Shown: in pieces, positions 53,527 through 61,286 of the stretch
Layout of the letters: every line of letters starts with the position of its first letter
Numbering within the stretch: the stretch's first letter is position 1
DNA from: Soonwooa sp023440705
GTDB lineage: Bacteria > Bacteroidota > Bacteroidia > Flavobacteriales > Weeksellaceae
Assembly (NCBI GenBank): GCA_023440705.1
Contig: JAEXRP010000008.1
Location: forward strand, 62,001 to 126,000
Reading direction: 5' to 3'
Length of the DNA stretch: 64,000 nucleotides
The notes under the pieces: generated by a model
What the model saw: only the letters and a program-made list of their open reading frames with translations
Databases searched by the model: none
What the model was told of the DNA's origin: nothing
Made by a program: the position numbers and the translations under genes

Positions 53527-54135
53527 TTAAAACTCATATCCTAAGTTATGAAGTTCCTTTGCCAAGTCTGTTTCTGGCGTCACATGAATTGTAGCAAAAC
53601 CTAAAGATTCCGCTGTTTTGATATTGTCAATGTTATCATCAATAAAAACAGATTCTTCCGCTGTTAGATCATAACGTTTCAACAAAACATGAAAAATTTT
53701 TGGATCAGGTTTTATTAATTTTTCGTCTCCCGAAACAACTATTTTACCTTCAAATATTTGGAAAAAATCATAGTTTTCCAAAGCATAAGGAAACGTTTCT
53801 GCAGACCAATTCGTCAATCCATACAAAGGATATTTACCTTCTAACTGACGAAGTACAGCAACATTTTGAGGAATTTCACCTCGCAACATCGTTGTCCAGT
53901 TATCGTAATAAGCGCGGATATCTTTTTCGAAAAGAGGATGTTCTTTAACCAATTTTTCGGTGCCACGCTCGAGTGTTCTGCCACGATCTTGTTCTATATT
54001 CCAAGCGTTGGTTGCAATATTTTTTAGAAAAAAATCCATGTCGGCTTCGTTGTCGAAGTGTGTTTTGAAATAGTATCGCGGATCCCAATCCATCAACACA
54101 CCTCCAAAATCGAATATTATATTTTTAAGTTTCAT
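53527..54135 (-). CDS. HAD family hydrolase
   Basis: This 202-aa phosphatase of the HAD-IA (YihX-like) group has nucleophile aspartate D9 in IIFDFGGVLMDWD, motif II in YGLTNWS and motif III/IV in KPDPKIF...VFIDDN. The small helical cap fits sugar-phosphate or nucleotide phosphatases. The substrate is not predictable. A terminator separates it from the redox operon upstream. Confidence 0.92.
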   Translation of the reverse strand: MKLKNIIFDFGGVLMDWDPRYYFKTHFDNEADMDFFLKNIATNAWNIEQDRGRTLERGTEKLVKEHPLFEKDIRAYYDNWTTMLRGEIPQNVAVLRQLEGKYPLYGLTNWSAETFPYALENYDFFQIFEGKIVVSGDEKLIKPDPKIFHVLLKRYDLTAEESVFIDDNIDNIKTAESLGFATIHVTPETDLAKELHNLGYEF

Positions 54136-54150
54136 GTATGCAAAATATAA

Positions 54151-54174
54151 AAAAGACCGTTAAAAACGGTCTTT
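54151..54174. terminator. Terminator hairpin between DUF6952 and HAD genes
   Basis: AAAGACCGTT pairs with AACGGTCTTT with a 4-nt loop. A T tract follows on the minus strand. Confidence 0.75.
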
Positions 54175-54195
54175 AGTACGATAAAAAATCGCTAA

Positions 54196-54444
54196 TTATT
54201 TATCAATAGAACCCATCACCTTTTGTGCAAAAGCGTTAAGGGCATCTTTCTCGGATAATCCGTTGCTCACTTCGTTGTGTACTTCCAAAGCACCGCAGAT
54301 ATTGGTAATCATCTCACCAACAACATCCAATTCTTCTTCTTTCACACTACGGAATTCGCAGAAGCTTTCCAATACTTCCAAAGCTGTGTTAAGTTGCTCA
54401 GGCGTTTGTGTTTGATAAAATTGTCTTATGATAGGTAATTTCAT
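54196..54444 (-). CDS. DUF6952 family small protein
   Basis: This 82-aa helical protein is recognisable as the Bacteroidetes-specific DUF6952 family (KLPIIRQFYQTQTPEQLNTALEVLE...). It has two cysteines, in ESFCEFR and NICGALE. It lies behind the thioredoxin and peroxiredoxin genes on the same strand, which suggests a part in peroxide defence. The biochemical function is unknown. Confidence 0.8.
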   Translation of the reverse strand: MKLPIIRQFYQTQTPEQLNTALEVLESFCEFRSVKEEELDVVGEMITNICGALEVHNEVSNGLSEKDALNAFAQKVMGSIDK

Positions 54445-54558
54445 GTCTTACTTATTTGGTTTAAAAACATTTATTTAAAATTAATTAGTTCTCGAAAAAT
54501 TACTAAAACTGACTAATTTTACTTAAAGTTTCAAATTATTATTAAAATCGAAAAGCTA

Positions 54559-54870
54559 TTAAGCTTTCAATTCGTCGAATAAAGTGTTCAAGCTATCCGC
54601 TTGATTGGTTTGCACTTGGTTTTTCAAAGCGCCATTTTCGAAAGCTGCAAAAGTTGGAAGGTTATCCACGTTTGCCATTTTTCTACTTTCAGGAAGATTT
54701 TCCGCATCTACATAATAGAAAGGAATATCTTCATTTTCCGAAGCCAATTTCTTGAATTTAGGCTTCATAATTCTACAATTTCCACACCAAGAAGCGCCGT
54801 ATTGTACCATCACTTTTGGGTTTTCACTTAGGATTTGTTGTAGGTTATCTTCTTTTAATTCTAAAAACAT
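54559..54870 (-). CDS. Thioredoxin family protein
   Basis: This 103-aa single-domain thioredoxin carries the active site W28-C29-G-N-C32, a variant of the classical CGPC. The cis-proline is in DNLPTFAAF. CGNC changes the redox potential and is seen in thioredoxins paired with AhpC in Bacteroidetes. It should reduce the peroxiredoxin encoded just upstream. A perfect 17-bp inverted repeat lies between the two genes. Confidence 0.9.
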   Translation of the reverse strand: MFLELKEDNLQQILSENPKVMVQYGASWCGNCRIMKPKFKKLASENEDIPFYYVDAENLPESRKMANVDNLPTFAAFENGALKNQVQTNQADSLNTLFDELKA

Positions 54871-54893
54871 TTTCTTGGATTTTGGGTATTAAA

Positions 54894-54953
54894 AATGTGA
54901 TAATTTGTAAATAATCATCTTCAGTCACCCTCAGCATTACAAATTATCACATT
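54894..54953. promoter_or_regulatory. Perfect 17-bp inverted repeat between ahpC and thioredoxin genes
   Basis: Arms AATGTGATAATTTGTAA (54894-54910) and TTACAAATTATCACATT (54937-54953) are exactly complementary, with a 26-nt loop. On the minus strand only five T residues follow, so it is at most a leaky terminator. It may also protect the 3' end of ahpC mRNA or bind a regulator. Confidence 0.7.
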
Positions 54954-54970
54954 AGATTATTTTAGGACAA

Positions 54971-55603
54971 TTAGTGTTTTGCTAAGTATTCTGCAGTCGA
55001 AGTTCTGTCAGCTTTCATAGCATCTTTACCTTCTTCCCAGTTAGCTGGACAAACTTCTCCGTGTTTTTGTACGTGTGTGTAAGCATCGATAAGTCTTAAG
55101 AACTCGCTTACGTTTCTACCTAATGGCATATCGTTAACCGCTTCGTGGAAGATTTTTCCAGTCTCGTCGATTAGGTAAGTCGCTCTGTAAGTTACGTTAG
55201 ATCCTGTGTAGATTTCGTTACCTTCATCATCAAAATCGATATCTTGGTCAACAATACCTAATAGGTTAGAAAGGTGTCTGTGTGTATCCGCTAGGATAGG
55301 GTAAGTTACACCTTCAATACCACCGTTATCTTTTGGCGTGTTCAACCATGCGAAGTGTACTTCGTTAGTATCGCAAGACGCACCAATTACGATTGTATTT
55401 CTTTTTTTGAACTCATCCAAAGCATCTTGGAAAGCGTGTAATTCTGTAGGACATACAAAAGTAAAATCTTTTGGATACCAGAATAATAATACTTTTTGTT
55501 GATTTTCAACTGCCTCATTTAGGATGTTAATTCTAAGATTATCACCCATTTCGCTCATTGCATCGATTGTTACATTCGGGAATTGTCTTCCTACTAATGA
55601 CAT
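54971..55603 (-). CDS. Peroxiredoxin (AhpC/Prx1 family)
   Basis: This 210-aa typical 2-Cys peroxiredoxin reduces hydrogen peroxide and organic peroxides. The peroxidatic cysteine is C51 in FTFVCPTE and the resolving cysteine is C185 in GEVCPANW. No AhpF is nearby; the downstream CGNC thioredoxin is the probable reductant, recharged by TrxB (35-1003). A TACCTTTG promoter box lies 47 bp upstream. The intergenic hairpin suggests that it is expressed at a higher level than the genes behind it. Confidence 0.94.
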   Translation of the reverse strand: MSLVGRQFPNVTIDAMSEMGDNLRINILNEAVENQQKVLLFWYPKDFTFVCPTELHAFQDALDEFKKRNTIVIGASCDTNEVHFAWLNTPKDNGGIEGVTYPILADTHRHLSNLLGIVDQDIDFDDEGNEIYTGSNVTYRATYLIDETGKIFHEAVNDMPLGRNVSEFLRLIDAYTHVQKHGEVCPANWEEGKDAMKADRTSTAEYLAKH

Positions 55604-55649
55604 AATTTTATATTTTTAAAGTTAAACTCTTGTTTCAAATTTTGTAGTA

Positions 55650-55657
55650 CAAAGGTA
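55650..55657 (-). promoter_or_regulatory. Promoter -7 box for the peroxiredoxin operon
   Basis: The minus strand reads TACCTTTG, an exact TAnnTTTG match. The transcript would start near 55644, giving a leader of about 40 nt. Confidence 0.45.
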
Positions 55658-55736
55658 ATAAGATTTTGTGAATTAAAAAATTAAAATCAATTTATAAAAT
55701 CTATCACTATAAATTTGAAATTATTCTAAATTATTT

Positions 55737-55843
55737 GGGCGCTTTAACCGGCTTTCACTACTCGCTTTTTTGCAAGGTCGCTGAGCGGAGCCGAAGCTAC
55801 CTTGCAAAAAGAGCTCAAACATGCCGTTCAATCCGGAGCGCTT
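55737..55843. repeat. Dispersed hairpin repeat, copy D (composite)
   Basis: Outer boxes GGCGCTTTAACCGGCTTTC and TTCAATCCGGAGCGCTTTG resemble copies B and C but have diverged. The inner stem TTTTTTGCAAGGT pairs with ACCTTGCAAAAAG. Its tip contains GCTGAGCGGAGCCGAAGC, similar to a widespread REP-like word. GAGCTCAAACA is shared with copy B. It is in the promoter-distal part of the region upstream of ahpC. Confidence 0.65.
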
Positions 55844-55879
55844 TGACTATCTTTTTGCTATATAAATTTACAACTTAAA

Positions 55880-55913
55880 CAAAAGAAAACCAAGCTTATA
55901 CAACTTGGTTTTC
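55880..55913 (-). terminator. Terminator hairpin behind the aminotransferase gene
   Basis: On the minus strand AGAAAACCAAG pairs with CTTGGTTTTCT, followed by TTT. It lies 210 bp behind the aminotransferase stop codon, leaving a long AT-rich 3' UTR. Confidence 0.6.
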
Positions 55914-56060
55914 TATGATATTTGTTAGGTTATTTTAAATATTAAAACATTAAAAAATTTAAGTATTAAAAAATTAAAATATTTAAAAATTGAAGCATTT
56001 AAAAATTCCGAATGCAATTAGATTAATCAAAAATCATATATTAAAAAAATTCATAATTCT

Positions 56061-56116
56061 TTAATCTCTCAATCTTTCAATCTTTTAATCTTCTAATCTT
56101 TTAATCTTTCAATAAT
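56061..56116. repeat. Octamer tandem repeat
   Basis: Six full units of the pattern (T/C)(T/C)AATCTT in register are followed by a partial one, starting at TTAATCTC. It is just behind the aminotransferase stop codon. The stretch before it (55925-56050) is a degenerate ATTTAAAAA-type simple sequence. Confidence 0.75.
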
Positions 56117-56122
56117 CAACAA

Positions 56123-57313
56123 CTACAAATCTTTAACAAATTCCTTTATTCTTCGCATCGCTTCAATAAGATCAGCTTCAGAGGTTGCGTAAGAGAATCG
56201 AATACAATTAGGATTTCCGAACGATGTTCCGCCAATGCAACCAACATGCGCATGTTCTAAAATGCACATTGCAAAATCGTCAGCATCTTTTATTAATGTT
56301 CCTTCAATCGTTTTCCCAATGAAATAAGAAATATCTGGGAAGAAGTAGAATGCACTTTTCGGAAGATTACATTTGAAGCCGTTGATGTTTTTCATTAGAT
56401 CGTAAACCAAGTCACGACGTTTATGGAAAGCGTCGATCATATAGTTAAGTTCAGATTTTGGCATTTCCAAAGCAGTGATAGAAGCGCGTTGTGCCACGGT
56501 ATTGGGTCCACTCGTCATTTGACCTTGGATTTTATCACAAGCTTTCGCCAACCATTCTGGACACGCCGAATAACCGATTCTCCAACCAGTCATCGCAAAA
56601 GCTTTACTCATCCCGTTGATAACCGCCGTTTGCTCATAAACTTCAGGGAATTCCGCAATCGAAGTATGCTTTCCTGTATAATTAATGTATTCGTAGATTT
56701 CATCGGAGATTATCGTGATTTGCGGATATTTTGCAACAACTGCTGCAATCGCTTTTAGCTCATCATAAGTGTAAAAACTTCCCGACGGATTACATGGCGA
56801 ACTGTAAAGAATAGCTTTTGTTTTTGGCGTAATGGCATGTTCTAATTGTTCGGCCGTCATTTTAAACTCGGTGTCGATGCTGGTTTCGATAAAGACAGAT
56901 TTTCCGCCCATCATTTTTACCATTTCGTCATAACTCACCCAATATGGCGCTGGCAAAATTACTTCATCACCATCATTAATAATAGAAGCTAAAACATTAA
57001 TTATCGATTGTTTAGCCCCATTAGAAACGCAAATTTGCGTAGGTTTATAATCAAGATTGTTATCTCTTTTTAGTTTGTTAGCGACGGCTTGTCTCAATTC
57101 CAAAAATCCGGGAACAGGCGAGTAGTGGCTATAGTTTTCGTTAATGGCATCAAAAGCCGCTTGTTTTATTTTTTCGGGAACATCAAAATCGGGTTCTCCA
57201 AGAGTAAGACTGATAACATCTATACCATTAGCTTTCATTTCTCGTACTTTATTACTCATTACAAAAGTTTGAGAATAGCTTAATCTATTAAGACGGTCAG
57301 AATATTTTTCCAT
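56123..57313 (-). CDS. PLP-dependent aspartate-type aminotransferase
   Basis: This 396-aa fold-type I aminotransferase is of the AspC/class Ib group. The PLP-binding lysine is K237 in GMSKAFAMTGWRIGY. Other markers are SNGAKQSI (phosphate contact), NPSG and the C-terminal arginine in CIRFSYA. Substrates are probably aspartate or other amino acids with 2-oxoglutarate. It has a TATCTTTG box at 57333-57340. Confidence 0.93.
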   Translation of the reverse strand: MEKYSDRLNRLSYSQTFVMSNKVREMKANGIDVISLTLGEPDFDVPEKIKQAAFDAINENYSHYSPVPGFLELRQAVANKLKRDNNLDYKPTQICVSNGAKQSIINVLASIINDGDEVILPAPYWVSYDEMVKMMGGKSVFIETSIDTEFKMTAEQLEHAITPKTKAILYSSPCNPSGSFYTYDELKAIAAVVAKYPQITIISDEIYEYINYTGKHTSIAEFPEVYEQTAVINGMSKAFAMTGWRIGYSACPEWLAKACDKIQGQMTSGPNTVAQRASITALEMPKSELNYMIDAFHKRRDLVYDLMKNINGFKCNLPKSAFYFFPDISYFIGKTIEGTLIKDADDFAMCILEHAHVGCIGGTSFGNPNCIRFSYATSEADLIEAMRRIKEFVKDL

Positions 57314-57332
57314 GATAAAATTAATTATCGGA

Positions 57333-57340
57333 CAAAGATA
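57333..57340 (-). promoter_or_regulatory. Promoter -7 box for the aminotransferase
   Basis: The minus strand reads TATCTTTG. The predicted leader is only about 14 nt. Confidence 0.5.
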
Positions 57341-57432
57341 ATATTTAAAAGGAATAGAAATTAGATTAATCTTTTTTAAAAAGCTTTAAAACTTGACCTA
57401 AAACTATTATTTCTTTTTCCTAATTTCGCAGC

Positions 57433-58062
57433 ATGTCTTTAGAACTTATTTTAAAATACTTTCCGAACATCACGGAAATCCAAAAAGAGCAATTCGCAAA
57501 ACTAGAAGACCTCTATAACGAATGGAATGAGAAAATAAATGTTATCTCACGAAAAGATATGGAAAGTCTTTATGAGAAGCATATTCTGCATTCTTTAGGA
57601 ATTGCAAAAGTTATGGATTTCGCACCAGGTACCAAAGTTTTGGATATTGGTACTGGTGGCGGTTTTCCAGGTATTCCGTTAGCGATTTTATTTCCAGAAA
57701 GTCAGTTTACGTTAATAGATAGTATCGGAAAAAAGATTACGGTTGTACAAGCTGTTGCCGAAGGCGTTGGACTTACCAATGTTACAGCGATCCATGGTCG
57801 TGCGGAGAAAGTAAAAGACAAGTTCCATTTCGTGGTAAGTCGCGCTGTGACGCAGATGCCAGTTTTCCTTCGTTGGTTGCATGGTAAGTTTGAAAAGGAG
57901 CAATTCAACGCAAAACATAATGGGATTTTGTATCTTAAAGGTGGTGATTTGGGCGAAGAATTAGCAGGTATCAAATGCGAACTTTTTCAATTAAAAAACT
58001 TCTTTGAAGAAGACTTTTTCGAAACCAAAAAAGTTGTGTATATTTCTAAAGGAAATGTTTAA
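57433..58062 (+). CDS. rsmG: 16S rRNA (guanine527-N7)-methyltransferase
   Basis: This 209-aa SAM-dependent methyltransferase (GidB family) methylates G527 in the 16S rRNA decoding site. The SAM-binding word VLDIGTGGGFPGIPLA (about residues 70-85), the N-terminal NVISRKDMESLYEKHILHSL and the later VVSRAV are diagnostic. It is followed after 15 bp by a lipoprotein gene and then by addB. Confidence 0.96.
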   Translation: MSLELILKYFPNITEIQKEQFAKLEDLYNEWNEKINVISRKDMESLYEKHILHSLGIAKVMDFAPGTKVLDIGTGGGFPGIPLAILFPESQFTLIDSIGKKITVVQAVAEGVGLTNVTAIHGRAEKVKDKFHFVVSRAVTQMPVFLRWLHGKFEKEQFNAKHNGILYLKGGDLGEELAGIKCELFQLKNFFEEDFFETKKVVYISKGNV

Positions 58063-58077
58063 CCTAAAAATATCGCT

Positions 58078-58488
58078 ATGAAAAATTTTACAAAATTTGG
58101 AATTGCTGTCTTAGGTATCATGTTTTTGCAGTCTTGTAACAACGATGCCTACGAGCTAAAAAGCTATGAAGAACGAAAAATTGACAGCGTTAAGATTGAT
58201 AACGATACGATGACTGTGTTTAATATGCAGCCGATAAAAGTGTTCTCAACCTATAATAAAGAATGCGAAGGCTTTTATGGTATGGATTATATCCCTAAAG
58301 ATTCTATAAGAACGGTCGTTAATTATGCCTACAAAAATAACCAAACTTGTCAGTCGGGGACTTATCGCGCATTTAACCTTATCCGTTTTGAACCTCAAAA
58401 AACTGGAACTTACTATTTTAAATTTTGGCAAGGCAAAGATGCAAGTGGTAACAATATTTGGCTAGAAAAACAAATCGTTGTTGAGTAG
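58078..58488 (+). CDS. Hypothetical lipoprotein
   Basis: This 136-aa protein has a signal peptide and a lipobox FLQSC (cysteine at residue 20), followed by NNDAYELKSYEERK. The rest looks like a single Ig-like beta-sandwich with two further cysteines (in NKECEGFYG and NQTCQSG) that could form a disulfide. I do not recognise a named family. It lies 15 bp behind rsmG and probably shares its transcript. A terminator follows. Confidence 0.72.
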   Translation: MKNFTKFGIAVLGIMFLQSCNNDAYELKSYEERKIDSVKIDNDTMTVFNMQPIKVFSTYNKECEGFYGMDYIPKDSIRTVVNYAYKNNQTCQSGTYRAFNLIRFEPQKTGTYYFKFWQGKDASGNNIWLEKQIVVE

Positions 58489-58514
58489 CTTTTACATAAA
58501 AATTTAACTAAATT

Positions 58515-58541
58515 GAGACCTTATTATTAAGGTCTTTTTTT
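58515..58541 (+). terminator. Terminator that abuts the addB start codon
   Basis: AGACCTTA pairs with TAAGGTCT with a 4-nt loop and is followed by seven T residues. The last T precedes the ATG of the nuclease gene directly. Confidence 0.85.
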
Positions 58542-61244
58542 ATGAAGTTTCTTGAGAAAATTGTTGAAGATTTATTATCAAAATTTTCAGATTTATCTAA
58601 TCTAAATATTATCCTTCCCGGCAAGCGTCCTTTGGTTTTTATAAGTAGAATCTTAAAGCAAAACGCCTATTCTGGTATGTTGCCGCAGTTTTTAACCATC
58701 GAAGATCTTATCCAAGATTTGGCTGGCAAGCAACATTTGCAAGGCGTTGCTTTACATTTGTTTGCATATCGAGTTTATCAAAAAGTGGATAATTCAGAGG
58801 ACTTTGGAGGTTTTTTAAAGTGGTTTCCGACTTTGCAAAAAGATTGGGACGATATGCTAAAATTCACGGATAACGACGAGAAGGTTTTGCAATGGATGTT
58901 GGATGAGGAGCGTATCAAAAACTGGTGCGAAGATCTTGGTGAAGAAGATAACGCCCGCAAAAGAAACCTTAATTTCTGGCGCAAAATGAACGAGTTTCTT
59001 CCTCTTCTTAAACAAGAATTAAATGCTAAAAACTGGGCAACTTCAGGAATGATACATGTTGCCGCACGTGACAAAATCGAAAACTTCGCAAAAGATACCA
59101 ATTCGCAATTTGTGTTTTGTGGCTTTAATGCCTTTACTCCGATAGAAGAAAGTTTGGTCAAAAACCTTTTGCATTGGGACAAAGCGATTTGTTATTTCCA
59201 AGCCGATCGATATTATATTGATGATACACGACAAGAAGCTGGCAAGTTTTTGAGAGAACATCTCAAATGGAAAGAATTCAATGATCATCGCGGTTTTAAT
59301 TGGATAGAAGACGACTTCCGACAAGAAAAAAACATCAATGTGTACGAAGTTTCTGGCAATGTTGAACAGACCAAAGTCCTTCCAAAGATTTTTGCAAATA
59401 TTCCAAGTGAAGATATTTCTAAAACCGCTGTTGTTTTATTGGACGAAAACCTTTTGCCAGCGAGTCTTGATGCCTTGACAATGATCCCGAATCTGAATAT
59501 TACAATGGGTTTTCCGTTGAAGAATATGTCGTTTAGTAATGCCATCAAAAAGTTATTTTATCTTCAAAAACAATTGGAGAAAAAGTCAAGTTCTTATTAT
59601 TATGCTGACGTATTCCCTATTTTGCAAGAGCTTCCGAATTCTGACGATGACCAAAAGATTGTTAACGAATTTATCAGCAATATCGAAAGTCGAAACATTG
59701 TTTACATTTCCGCTAAGATGTTCGATGAATTGCTTGGAAAACTAAGCTATTTTTCGTTATTAAAATATCCGAAAGATGTTATTAAATATTTGGATGATTT
59801 GATACATTTTTGCATCGATATCAAATTCAGTATTACGGATGACGACATTCTTTATGAGAATATCAGCCATTTTGAAACAACTTTTAAAATCTTAAAAAAT
59901 CAACTTCAGCCTTACAAGATTCCTATTAAAATAGAGACTCTAGAAGTGCTTATCAACCAATTGGTTAATTCGGAATCGATAGATTTTCAAGGAGAACCTT
60001 TGGCTGGTTTACAAGTTATGGGACTTTTAGAAAGTCGACTTCTCAATTTTGAAAACATTATTTTGCTTTCCGTTAACGAAGGAAAATTACCTTTAGGAAA
60101 TACTCAAAATACTTATTTACCATTCGATGTTCGTAAGAATTTTGGATTAAATACTTTCCTTGAAAATGATAGTATTTATGCTTATCATTTTTATCGTTTA
60201 ATCCAAGATTCCAAGAATGTACATTTGCTGTTTAACGCATTAAGTTCTGGTGTCAACACTGGCGAAAAGAGCCGCTTCATCACTCAAATAGAAATGGAAA
60301 GCCAACACAAAATCAATCATATTGTAGTTGACAATGCGTCAGAACCTATCATTCAGGAATTGATGACTATCCAGAAAACTGAATCTGTTCTCGCTAAATT
60401 GCAAGAATGGAAAAAGTCGGTGTCAGCATCGCATCTTACAAGTTATCTTTATAATCCGATTGATTTTTATCTTAAATATGTTCTTAAGGTCCGAGATACC
60501 GACGAAATAGAAGAGGAGCTTTCGGTGCGTAACTACGGGAATCTTGTGCATTTTGCTGTTCAATATTTGTATGAAGATTTAAAAAACAAAATCTTGACTT
60601 TGGAGGATTTCAAAATTTTAAAAGATAGGGTAGAAGCTTCTATTATCCATGCCATCGAAACGCTAAATCATCAAAAAGAATTCTACGATCGAGGTATGAA
60701 TTATGTGCATCGTCAAATTGCAGAACGTGTGATTAGAAGCATTCTTAAATACGACGAAGATTTAGTGAAAAATGGATCGTCTTTAGAAATTTTAGAACTC
60801 GAAAAGAATGTAAAAGCAGAGTTTTTCATTAATGAGGACAAAACAGATTCTGTCATGTTTAACGGATTTGTGGATAGGATAGACCGACTAGACGGCGTTA
60901 TCAGGATTATCGATTACAAAACCGCAAAGACTAAAAAACTTCAGATAAAATCAAATTCTAAAAAAGATAGGGAAGAGCAACTAGAGACTTTGTTCTATAA
61001 CGAAGATTATAAACAAGCTTTGCAATTATCTATTTACAAATATGTCCTTCAACAAGATGAAGACTACAACCGAAATCCGTTAGAGTCGGGGATTTGGTCG
61101 TTTGCAGAAGTTAGCAAAGGTGTTGCAGCTTTGGATGTTGTTGATTTTGACGACTCCGAAATCGAGTTTGCAATCGCTTCATTAATCAATCTCATCCTAG
61201 ATCCAAATATTCCTTTTGAAGAGAAGGAACAAGTGAGTTGGTAA
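58542..61244 (+). CDS. AddB-like PD-(D/E)XK nuclease
   Basis: This 900-aa protein resembles the AddB subunit of Bacteroidetes double-strand-break repair enzymes. The N-terminal half is a degenerate helicase-like region without a Walker A motif (NIILPGKRPLVFISRIL). The C-terminal nuclease has GNLVHFAVQYLYE, then GFVDRIDRL...IRIIDYKTAKT with the catalytic D and D-Y-K. The cysteines that hold an iron-sulfur cluster in other AddB proteins are absent (SYLYNPIDFYLKY, and no C-terminal cysteine cluster). An AddA helicase partner is not in the window. Confidence 0.87.
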   Translation: MKFLEKIVEDLLSKFSDLSNLNIILPGKRPLVFISRILKQNAYSGMLPQFLTIEDLIQDLAGKQHLQGVALHLFAYRVYQKVDNSEDFGGFLKWFPTLQKDWDDMLKFTDNDEKVLQWMLDEERIKNWCEDLGEEDNARKRNLNFWRKMNEFLPLLKQELNAKNWATSGMIHVAARDKIENFAKDTNSQFVFCGFNAFTPIEESLVKNLLHWDKAICYFQADRYYIDDTRQEAGKFLREHLKWKEFNDHRGFNWIEDDFRQEKNINVYEVSGNVEQTKVLPKIFANIPSEDISKTAVVLLDENLLPASLDALTMIPNLNITMGFPLKNMSFSNAIKKLFYLQKQLEKKSSSYYYADVFPILQELPNSDDDQKIVNEFISNIESRNIVYISAKMFDELLGKLSYFSLLKYPKDVIKYLDDLIHFCIDIKFSITDDDILYENISHFETTFKILKNQLQPYKIPIKIETLEVLINQLVNSESIDFQGEPLAGLQVMGLLESRLLNFENIILLSVNEGKLPLGNTQNTYLPFDVRKNFGLNTFLENDSIYAYHFYRLIQDSKNVHLLFNALSSGVNTGEKSRFITQIEMESQHKINHIVVDNASEPIIQELMTIQKTESVLAKLQEWKKSVSASHLTSYLYNPIDFYLKYVLKVRDTDEIEEELSVRNYGNLVHFAVQYLYEDLKNKILTLEDFKILKDRVEASIIHAIETLNHQKEFYDRGMNYVHRQIAERVIRSILKYDEDLVKNGSSLEILELEKNVKAEFFINEDKTDSVMFNGFVDRIDRLDGVIRIIDYKTAKTKKLQIKSNSKKDREEQLETLFYNEDYKQALQLSIYKYVLQQDEDYNRNPLESGIWSFAEVSKGVAALDVVDFDDSEIEFAIASLINLILDPNIPFEEKEQVSW

Positions 61245-61247
61245 AAG

Positions 61248-61284
61248 AAACCGCCTTTTCAATTTGATTGAAAAGGCGGTTTTT
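61248..61284. terminator. Bidirectional terminator behind addB
   Basis: AAACCGCCTTTTCA pairs with TGAAAAGGCGGTTT with a 7-nt loop between convergent genes. Confidence 0.9.
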
Positions 61285-61286
61285 AT

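Noticed and set aside
56061..56116. CRISPR-like array
   Set aside because: Units are eight bases without spacers; it is a simple tandem repeat.
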